A stretch of 31,552 bases of DNA from assembly GCA_037440765.1 (NCBI GenBank), contig JBBITL010000050.1:1-31552 (forward strand), written 5' to 3'. Shown here one piece after another: positions 1 to 5,924 of this stretch. The stretch's first letter is position 1; every line of letters starts with the position of its first letter. A program made the position numbers and the translations under genes. The notes beneath the pieces were generated by a model. The model saw only the letters and a list, made by a program, of their open reading frames with translations. It was not told the origin of the DNA and ran no database searches. This stretch comes from DTKY01 sp037440765. GTDB lineage: Bacteria > Acidobacteriota > Terriglobia > Bryobacterales > Bryobacteraceae.

Positions 1-9
1 AATGCAAAA

Positions 10-80
10 GGTTCCATCGGCGGGCGGCGGTGGTGTGTGCGGGCGAAGCGGGACTGCTGGGGCTGCCCGCCGATGGAACC
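10..80. repeat. 16-bp inverted repeat, candidate oriIS hairpin
   Basis: GGTTCCATCGGCGGGC at 10-25 is perfectly repeated in inverse at 65-80, with a 39-nt loop. It lies about 270 bases past the transposase stop, on the side where an IS91-type element carries its replication-origin end. The rest of 1-352 shows no convincing gene and reads as the non-coding tail of the element. Confidence 0.55.
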
Positions 81-352
81 GCGCGTTGAACGAAACCGCA
101 ATCAGGGTCCGAGGTATGGGGATTGAATCTCTCGGGCGACGGGCAGGATTCGGGAAAGGGTGCTCGTAAGTAGGAGAAGAACGCAAAGGGTGCGGGCTGT
201 GGTCGCTCCGTAGGCCGGTTGCGCCGGCGGGCGACACTGTAATGGGCATGGAGGAGGGCCGGCTTTGCCCAGAAGTGTGGGTTGGAGTGCACTGCGGGCG
301 TGAACTGTCCGGCCATCAACGAAAGGGTGAAAGGGAGTGGTGCGCGGCCTGG

Positions 353-1174
353 TCATGAGGAATCCTCTGGCGGCGCAGGCCAGCTGTTGGCGGGAAGGAA
401 TCCTACCCGGATCAGGACTCCGGCGCCGCAGCGTGGGCAGCGGAGGAGTGGCGGGGCGCTGAACGCCCGAGCAAGTTGGCAGCAGGCGTCCGGAGGAGGC
501 AGAAGGTCGGGAGCGGGATTGGTCAGCAGTTGGCGGCACAGTGCCAGACGCGGCTCGCGATGGCGGTTGGCCACCAGGCCGAAGTAGCGGATGCGCTGAA
601 ACCCAGGCGGCAGCGTGTGCAGCAGAAAGCGCCGGATGAACTCCTCGGCGGTGAGCGTCATGACCCGGGACTTGGGCCGGTCCTGCCGCCGATAGTCTTT
701 CCACTGGAAAGCGACTTGGCCGTCGGAGACCGCCAGCAGGCGCTCATTGGAGAGGGCGACTCGATGCGTGTAGCGGCCCAGATACTCCAGCGCCTGTTGA
801 GGACCTCCGAATGCCGGTTTGGCGTACACTACCCACTCGCGCTCCGCCAGGGGGGCCAGATAGTCGCCGAAGGCTGCTGCGTCGTGGAGCGATTCCAGAT
901 CGCCATAGAACTTCAGCTCTCCGTCCCGGAAGGCTTCCTCGAGTCCCGCAAGGAGCAGGTGGCGAAAGTGGCGCGAGAGCACGCGTACCGGAAGGAAAAA
1001 GCCCGGCCGACAACCCACCCAACACTGCTGGTCCGGACTCAGGCCGCCGCCTGGGACCACGCAGTGCAAGTGTGGATGATAGAGCAGATTCTGCCCCCAG
1101 GTGTGCAGAATGGCGAAAAAGCCGATCTCGGCGCCCAGGTGTTTTGGGTCGCGGGCGGTGGAGGTGGCGGTCAG
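353..1174 (-). pseudogene. IS91-type HUH/Y2 transposase, N-terminally truncated
   Basis: This is the catalytic and C-terminal part of an IS91/IS801-like transposase, which nicks single-stranded DNA for rolling-circle transposition. The frame reads from about 1174 with no start codon of its own. It enters the family-typical stretch DPKHLGAEIGF, then LHTWGQNLLYHPHLHCVVPG, which holds the HUH metal-binding pair. The two-tyrosine motif EYLGRYTHRVALSN follows, and a CPRCG zinc pair lies near the end. The N-terminal zinc-binding domain is missing and the upstream frame belongs to the recombinase. The active-site residues survive, but the truncation and absent start argue for a dead gene. The family call is firm; loss of function is inferred. 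Confidence 0.8.
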
Positions 1175-1754
1175 TCCGGCCGGAGGGGAACAGGTAGTCT
1201 TTCGGGCGCGCTGCGCGCCAGTAAGTGCGCAACATCTCCAGCAGCCGCGGGGAGAGCATGGTGTAGCGGTCCTTGCGGCCCTTACCCTGCTCGATCCGGA
1301 TTAGCATGCGCTGGGAATCGACATCGGAGACCTTCAGGGCTACGGCCTCGGAAACGCGGAGACCGGCCCCGTAGCAGAGCATTAGCGCAGCCCGATACTT
1401 CAAACTGGGCACGCAATCGAGGAACTCAAGCACTTCTTGGGGGCTCAGCACCACAGGCAGCCGATGCGGCCGCCTCGGGCGGGGTATATCCCGGTCGTTC
1501 CAGGGCCTCTTCAGCGTAGTCAGGTAGAGGAACTTCAGGGCAGACGCCTGCTGGTTGACTGCCTGGGGCGACAACTCGCGCTCCTTGTACAGGTACAGCA
1601 GGTACTCTCGCACGGCTTCCGTGTCGAGAACCTCCGGGCTCTTGCCAAAGAAGCGGGCAAAAGCTGCCACATCCGCGATATATTTTCTTTGGGTACCTGC
1701 GGCGAGATTGCGCAGCTGCATGTCATCGATCATCCGTTGACGTAGAGTGGTCAT
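1171..1754 (-). pseudogene. Tyrosine recombinase/integrase, C-terminally truncated
   Basis: This is an XerC/phage-integrase-type recombinase of the sort that accompanies IS91-like transposases. Residues 1-95 form the SAM-like core-binding domain. The catalytic domain begins near residue 100, with the catalytic arginine in GAGLRVSEAVAL (about R133) and the beta-hairpin lysine in GKGRKDRY (about K158). Family similarity stops after LFPSGR at about residue 193. The H-x-x-R box, the H/W and the nucleophilic tyrosine are absent, and the frame continues only as a shadow of the transposase. The enzyme therefore cannot be active as encoded. The ATG at 1754 lies just inside the hairpin at 1756-1824. 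Confidence 0.8.
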
Positions 1755-1755
1755 G

Positions 1756-1824
1756 GGTTGCTCCTGAGAAATGGGGTAGGCCTATTGCGGAATAAGCCCC
1801 ATCCAGTGTTTCTCAGGAGCAACC
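1756..1824. repeat. 16-bp inverted repeat at the 5' end of the IS91-type element
   Basis: GGTTGCTCCTGAGAAA at 1756-1771 is perfectly inverted at 1809-1824. The arms extend imperfectly inward through TGGGG and CCCCA. The structure sits immediately upstream of the recombinase start and is a candidate terIS or promoter-proximal hairpin of the element. Confidence 0.6.
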
Positions 1825-1852
1825 GCCTGCGCTTGTCCGGTTGAGGTTCGAT

Positions 1853-1979
1853 ACCGCGAAGCGGTTTAGTTCAATGTGGAAATCGCGCGGCGATTTCCAA
1901 GCGCGGTGGGAAGGGCGGAAAACCGCTCACGCGGTTTTCCAGGCTTTCCACGGTGCGTTATTTCCACCGTTTGCCGTGG
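1853..1979. repeat. Cluster of four short palindromes
   Basis: Four stem-loops follow one another. They are ACCGC/GCGGT (1853-1857/1861-1865), GGAAATCGC/GCGATTTCC (1878-1886/1890-1898), GGAAAACCGC/GCGGTTTTCC (1917-1926/1931-1940) and CCACGG/CCGTGG (1948-1953/1974-1979). The two central ones are perfect, with 3- and 4-nt loops. No coding frame explains them. They resemble a REP/BIME-like intergenic block, but identity with any named repeat family was not tested. I see no gene in 1825-2123. Confidence 0.65.
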
Positions 1980-2073
1980 TGACAGAGTTTCGTTGCAGTC
2001 AAGATGACACTGTCTGGTTGCTACAGCAGCCGCATGCAGCGGCGGTCCGGCATGATGGAGCCCGCTGAAATGA

Positions 2074-2100
2074 GCCGACGCCCCGCCAACGGCCGTCGGC
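2074..2100 (-). terminator. Possible hairpin terminator downstream of the glycosyltransferase
   Basis: GCCGACG at 2074-2080 pairs with CGTCGGC at 2094-2100 around a 13-nt loop. The hairpin begins about 23 bases past the stop codon at 2124 on the minus strand. No run of T follows, so intrinsic termination is uncertain. Confidence 0.25.
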
Positions 2101-2123
2101 CCGACGGAGGAGTCAGGCGAGGG

Positions 2124-3440
2124 TCAGGTGTGCGTTCGCCGGTGAACGGTGGTTGCTTGCGAAGGCTCTGCGCTCAGGTATCGTTCGATAAAATCGACGG
2201 CCTGGGCGACCCCGTCTTCGGCACGGATCCGAGCCCCGAGTTCGGCCGCGCGCCGCTGCATCCCGGTGTCGGTGACAGTCTGCCGAATCGCCTGAGCGAG
2301 GTTGCCAGCGGTGAGCTTGCGCTGTGGAATCGGCGGCGGTCCCGCGCCGAGCGCCCTCACCCGGTGGCCCCAGAAAGGCTGGTCCGCCACAAACGGGCAG
2401 ATCACCGTCGGTTTGCCCGCCCTCAGCCCTGCCGCCGTGGTGCCCGCCCCGCCGTGGTGGACCACCGCCGCCACGCGCGGCAGCAACCAATCATATGGAA
2501 CAAACTCGGTCACGTGCACCTCGCGTGGCGGATCAGGAACACGCAGGCCGCCCCAGCCGGTCACGATCAGGCCCCGCTGTCCCGCTTGCGCCAAGGCATC
2601 AAGCACGACCTGCGCCTTCCGGCTCGGGTCGCGCCCCGCCATGCTGCCGAAGCTGACGAAGACCGGCGGTGGTCCGGCGGCCAGGAATTCCACAAGCTCC
2701 GGCGGCGGCTGCCAGTCCTGCCCCTCATCTAGAAACCAGTAGCCAGTCACCCGAACGCTCTCGGGCCAGTCCGGCGGCGGCGGGACCACATGCGAGCTCA
2801 GGCTGAGCAGCACTGGAACGCGCCGGCCGTCAGCCCGCACCAGATCGCTCGCGAACAACGAACGCGGCGGCAGGTTCAGCGTTTCTTTGCGCCAGTTATT
2901 GACCACGCTGCCGAAGAGCACCCCGGGAATCACCCCCATGAGGCGGTGTGTGAGCCGGTTGTACCATTCGCCCAGCCCCAGCGAAGGGGTGACGATGTGA
3001 GGGAAAGCACGAGTCGGAACCCAGGTGGGGAGGGCATCAGCCATGATGGCCGGCAGGCCTAACGCCTCGGCGATGTGATAGCCACCGACCGCTCCAGGAT
3101 TATAGATAAGGACCTGCGCCCCCTGGGCTGCTTTCCACTCTTCGGCCAGGGTCCGCCGGTAAATGGCCTTGAAGCGCCGGGAGGCTTCGGCCAGCCGCCT
3201 GGGTAATCCGAGCACGCCGCCGGAGGGCTCCATGGCCCTGCGCCCGGCCTCACTGTTGACCAGATCGATGATGTCGTTATTCATGTGCGCATAGCCGAGG
3301 CCATGCCCCTCGATCCAGGAGGCGAAGCTGGCGCTGGTGCAGACGGTTACCTCATGGCCGGTATTCCGCAAGGCCCGGCCCAGCGCTACAAACGGCTGGA
3401 TGTCGCCGCGTGTGCCCAGCGGCAACATTAAGATGCGCAT
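2124..3440 (-). CDS. UGT-type glycosyltransferase (GT1, sterol/macrolide glucosyltransferase-like)
   Basis: This is a cytoplasmic or membrane-associated GT-B glycosyltransferase of about 438 residues that should move a sugar from a nucleotide sugar to a lipid or small-molecule acceptor. The N-terminus, MRILMLPLGTRGDIQPFVAL, is the classic GT1/GT28 opening with the GTRGD(I/V)QP loop. Near residue 350 the nucleotide-sugar signature VVHHGGAGTTAAGLRAGKP is followed by PFVADQPFWGHRV. I chose the ATG at 3440 because GAGGAGGGG sits 6-7 bases upstream (3446-3455). A longer open frame upstream lacks these signals. The gene is monocistronic, divergent from the VWFA gene and next to a palindrome cluster. 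The acceptor cannot be read from the sequence; rhamnolipid- or sterol-type transferases are both possible. Confidence 0.88.
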   Translation of the reverse strand: MRILMLPLGTRGDIQPFVALGRALRNTGHEVTVCTSASFASWIEGHGLGYAHMNNDIIDLVNSEAGRRAMEPSGGVLGLPRRLAEASRRFKAIYRRTLAEEWKAAQGAQVLIYNPGAVGGYHIAEALGLPAIMADALPTWVPTRAFPHIVTPSLGLGEWYNRLTHRLMGVIPGVLFGSVVNNWRKETLNLPPRSLFASDLVRADGRRVPVLLSLSSHVVPPPPDWPESVRVTGYWFLDEGQDWQPPPELVEFLAAGPPPVFVSFGSMAGRDPSRKAQVVLDALAQAGQRGLIVTGWGGLRVPDPPREVHVTEFVPYDWLLPRVAAVVHHGGAGTTAAGLRAGKPTVICPFVADQPFWGHRVRALGAGPPPIPQRKLTAGNLAQAIRQTVTDTGMQRRAAELGARIRAEDGVAQAVDFIERYLSAEPSQATTVHRRTHT

Positions 3441-3790
3441 CCGTATCCCCTCCTCAAACCCCGGGAGCGGGTGGGCACGTATAACACAAAGGCCAGCCTT
3501 ACGTTGCTGGATTACACGCGCGCTGCGGCTGCCGGACCGCCTTCTGCGGCGGGCGCTTCCGCTCCACCCGCGCATTCGCCCCGCCGCCTGTATGCTAGCA
3601 CAACCGTGTCCAGAACAGCTCCGTAATTGGAGGTTGCCCGCCGCCCTCTGGGGCGTGGCCAGCAACCTCAGCAGCCTTCTCGCCGGCTTCAGGCCGGCGC
3701 CGCCGCGGCCACCCTCATTCCCTCCGGCAGTGCGCGTACCACGAGATCGCACGGCAGGCGGCGCCCGCTCTGCTACCATAGCGGTCAGAG
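3441..3790. other. 350-bp divergent intergenic region
   Basis: This lies between the minus-strand glycosyltransferase and the plus-strand VWFA gene. Apart from the glycosyltransferase ribosome-binding site at 3446-3455, I find no supported gene. The only promoter-like piece is TATGCT near 3592, and it has no convincing -35. The region presumably carries both promoters. Confidence 0.4.
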
Positions 3791-4768
3791 ATGTCCTGGC
3801 CCGCGCCGGTAATGCTGGGGATGATGGCATGCGCCTTGTCTGTAGCCCAACCATGCCGGGCGCAGGAGACCGTCTTTCACGTCGACGTCAACCTGGTGCG
3901 CATCCTGGCCACGGTCAGGAACCCCTCCGGCGAACTGGTCGGCACGCTGACCAAGGAGGACTTCAGCGTATTTGACAACGGCGTCAGGCAGGAGATCGCC
4001 GTCTTCGAGCGGCAGACCGAGCAGCCCCTGTCCATCGCCATCCTGTTCGACCACAGCCTTTCGACGGCGATCGACCTGCGCTACCAGACCGAATCCGTCT
4101 CGCGCTTCCTGAAGGCCGTCTTCTCCGAGGGCCATCCGCAAGATGCGGTGGCTTTCTACAGCTTCAGCTACGAAGTGGCTCTGCTGTCCAGTTTCACCCG
4201 CCGGCGGGAGCGCATTGAAGCGGCCATGAAGCAGTTGAAGCCGGCCAGCGGAACCTCCCTGTACGATGCCATCTACCTTGTCTCCAGGGATCTGGAGATC
4301 CGCGACGGCCGCCGCGTGCTGGTGCTGGTCACCGACGGAGGCGACACGACCAGCTACAAGACGTTCCACGGCGCTCTGGAGGCCGCGCAACTGGCCGACG
4401 CAGTGCTTTACGCCATTCTGGTTACGCCCATCACCAGCGACGCGGGCCGCAACCTCGGCGGCGAGAACGCGCTGATCGCGCTGGCGGCGGGCACCGCCGG
4501 CCGCGTGTTCACCCCGGGCCTGGGACCGGGCCTGGACGTGGCCTTCGCGGACATCCTTCGGGAACTCCGGACCCAGTACTTCCTGGGCTACTACCCGCAG
4601 CGCCTTCCGCCCACCCGCGAACGGTATCACCGGCTGGAGGTGAGGGTCTCCACGCCGGGTTTGCGGGTACTGGCGCGCAGCGGCTACTATGGAGAGACTG
4701 AGCAGCCCCGCACCGCGCCGTCAGGGCGGTATCCCGCGGTGAAGGAGGCCGGCCCTCGCCGCAAGTGA
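3791..4768 (+). CDS. Exported VWFA-domain protein of the acidobacterial type
   Basis: The protein has 325 residues. Residues 1-25 read as a signal peptide ending PCRAQ. A short beta region typical of the Acidobacteria VWFA-related family (TIGR03436-like) follows, around residues 28-75 (VNLVRILATV, then LTKEDFSVFDNG). The von Willebrand A domain starts near residue 80. The MIDAS motif D-x-S-x-S is present at D87-S89-S91 (FDHSLS), and the second metal loop at VTDGGD (D182). Such proteins are predicted periplasmic metal-dependent adhesion or scaffold domains of unknown partner. The ribosome-binding site before 3791 is weak, and ATGs at 3812 and 3821 are alternatives that would still leave a signal peptide. 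It is closely followed by the Hfq-like gene. Confidence 0.85.
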   Translation: MSWPAPVMLGMMACALSVAQPCRAQETVFHVDVNLVRILATVRNPSGELVGTLTKEDFSVFDNGVRQEIAVFERQTEQPLSIAILFDHSLSTAIDLRYQTESVSRFLKAVFSEGHPQDAVAFYSFSYEVALLSSFTRRRERIEAAMKQLKPASGTSLYDAIYLVSRDLEIRDGRRVLVLVTDGGDTTSYKTFHGALEAAQLADAVLYAILVTPITSDAGRNLGGENALIALAAGTAGRVFTPGLGPGLDVAFADILRELRTQYFLGYYPQRLPPTRERYHRLEVRVSTPGLRVLARSGYYGETEQPRTAPSGRYPAVKEAGPRRK

Positions 4769-4783
4769 GAGAATCAGCGCCCG

Positions 4784-5026
4784 ATGGACAAGACCAAGAG
4801 TAAGTTGAAGAGCAAGCCCCCCGAGCATACCCTGGCGGAGGTGAAGTACCTGCGCTACCTGGCCGACCAGGGAATCCCGGTGCGGGTGCGGCTCCGGTCG
4901 AACGACGAGTTCTCCGGCATGATCGAGTTCTACGACGCCGGCTTCATACGGCTGACCCGCAGCGGCGGACCTAACCTCTTCATTTACAAGCACGACATCA
5001 AGTATCTTCACGAGGAGGAAGGCTAG
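4784..5026 (+). CDS. Small Hfq/Sm-like RNA-binding protein, divergent
   Basis: The protein has 80 residues. A short lysine-rich head (KTKSKLKSK) precedes a helix (TLAEVKYLRYLADQGIPVRV) that matches the N-terminal helix of Hfq in position. Strands resembling Sm1 follow (VRVRLRSNDEFSGMIEFYD, then FIRLTRSGG). Sm2 is recognisable as LFIYKHDIKYL, whose YKHDI corresponds to the YKHA(I) box of Hfq. The length fits a single Sm fold. If it is Hfq-like, it would form a ring and assist small-RNA/mRNA pairing in the cytoplasm. It starts 15 bases after the VWFA stop and shares its strand with the SuhB-like gene. The assignment is by motif; the acidic tail EEEG is unlike classical Hfq tails. Confidence 0.65.
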   Translation: MDKTKSKLKSKPPEHTLAEVKYLRYLADQGIPVRVRLRSNDEFSGMIEFYDAGFIRLTRSGGPNLFIYKHDIKYLHEEEG

Positions 5027-5029
5027 CGC

Positions 5030-5058
5030 GTGACCGGCCTCCGCTCCCTTACGGTCAC
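5030..5058. repeat. Hairpin and REP-like scrap after the Hfq-like gene
   Basis: GTGACCG at 5030-5036 is inverted at 5052-5058 (CGGTCAC), directly after the Hfq-like stop. The surrounding stretch CCGCTCCCTTACGGTCACGG (5041-5060) resembles the dispersed 'ccgctccct-acggtc' intergenic repeats I associate with Solibacter-type genomes. That link is from memory and untested. No T tract follows. Confidence 0.3.
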
Positions 5059-5088
5059 GGCTCTCGGCCGCCCGGTCCTCCCCCGCCT

Positions 5089-5901
5089 ATGAACACTTAC
5101 CTGGACATCGCCCAGGAGATTGCCCGCGAGGCCGCATCCGTCCTGGTCAGCTACTCAGAGCGGCGGATCGGCTACAGCGTGAAGGGCGAATTCGACCTGG
5201 TTACCGAGGCCGACATGGCCAGCGACCGCCTCGTTGTAGAGCGGCTGCGCACCCGCTTCCCCTCGCACTCCATCGTGGCCGAAGAGAGCGGCACGCACGA
5301 ATCGGCGTCCGAGTTCCGCTGGTACATTGACCCGCTGGACGGCACCGCCAACTTCGCCCACGGCTTCCCGGTGTACTCGGTTTCCATTGGGCTGGAGCGC
5401 GCGGGCGAAATGATAGCGGGCGTGGTATACGACCCGGGCCGCGACGAGATGTTCGCGGCTGAGCGCGGCGCTGGCGCATGGCTGAACAACCGCCGCATGC
5501 GCGTCTCGGCGGCGGCGCGCCTGTCGGAGTGTCTGGTCGCCACGGGATTCCCCAGCCGCAAGCGGCACAACAACGTCAACGTTCACTTCTTCTACCAGAT
5601 GGCCATGGCGTCGCACGGCGTGCGGCGGTGCGGTTCAGCGGCGCTGGACCTGGCCTACGTGGCCTGCGGCCGGCTGGACGTGTTCTGGGAATTCGGCCTG
5701 AATCCCTGGGATACGGCGGCCGGGGTGCTGTTGGTTACGGAGGCGGGCGGCGCCCGCACCGACATGCGCGGCGCGCCGCACTCTCTCGGCAGCCCGCATT
5801 TGGTCACCGACAACGGCCGCGTTCACGAGGAAGTTCTCCAGCTTTTCCGCGAGACCTTCGCGGGCCGCTATCGCGTCGCGCTGCCCGAAATGCCGCAATA
5901 G
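5089..5901 (+). CDS. suhB: Inositol-1-monophosphatase family phosphatase
   Basis: The protein has 270 residues, full length for the Mg-dependent IMPase/FBPase/CysQ fold. Metal-binding motifs are in order: EES at 65-67 (AEESGTH), then the signature W-Y-I-D-P-L-D-G-T with D81 and D84. The C-terminal metal aspartate D208 lies in NPWDTAAGVLLVTEAGG. The product hydrolyses a phosphate monoester such as inositol-1-phosphate, histidinol phosphate or a related sugar phosphate in the cytoplasm. Sequence alone does not separate SuhB from HisN-like histidinol-phosphatases. The start at 5089 keeps the full N-terminal helix. The patatin-like gene follows after 23 bases, suggesting co-transcription. Confidence 0.85.
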   Translation: MNTYLDIAQEIAREAASVLVSYSERRIGYSVKGEFDLVTEADMASDRLVVERLRTRFPSHSIVAEESGTHESASEFRWYIDPLDGTANFAHGFPVYSVSIGLERAGEMIAGVVYDPGRDEMFAAERGAGAWLNNRRMRVSAAARLSECLVATGFPSRKRHNNVNVHFFYQMAMASHGVRRCGSAALDLAYVACGRLDVFWEFGLNPWDTAAGVLLVTEAGGARTDMRGAPHSLGSPHLVTDNGRVHEEVLQLFRETFAGRYRVALPEMPQ

Positions 5902-5924
5902 GCGTCAGGCTGCTGGAGGCCGGC

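Larger units (their letters stand above)
10..1824 (-). mobile_element. Decayed IS91-type element with accessory tyrosine recombinase
   Basis: This is a minus-strand element with a recombinase reading frame followed by an HUH-type transposase frame. Both are truncated where they meet, near 1170-1176. Each flank carries a perfect 16-bp inverted repeat that could fold into a hairpin: 10-25 with 65-80 downstream of the transposase, and 1756-1771 with 1809-1824 upstream of the recombinase. IS91-family elements lack ordinary terminal inverted repeats and use hairpin-bearing oriIS and terIS ends, so these two structures are natural candidates for the element limits. The exact limits are inferred, and the left end may lie outside the window. 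Confidence 0.6.

Noticed and set aside
1853..1979. A CRISPR array
   Set aside because: The palindromes differ from one another, and there are no constant repeats with regular spacers and no cas genes.
5478..5924. A longer patatin frame starting inside suhB
   Set aside because: The codons before 5925 are a shadow of the IMPase frame, and GGAGG plus the conserved domain both mark the ATG at 5925.
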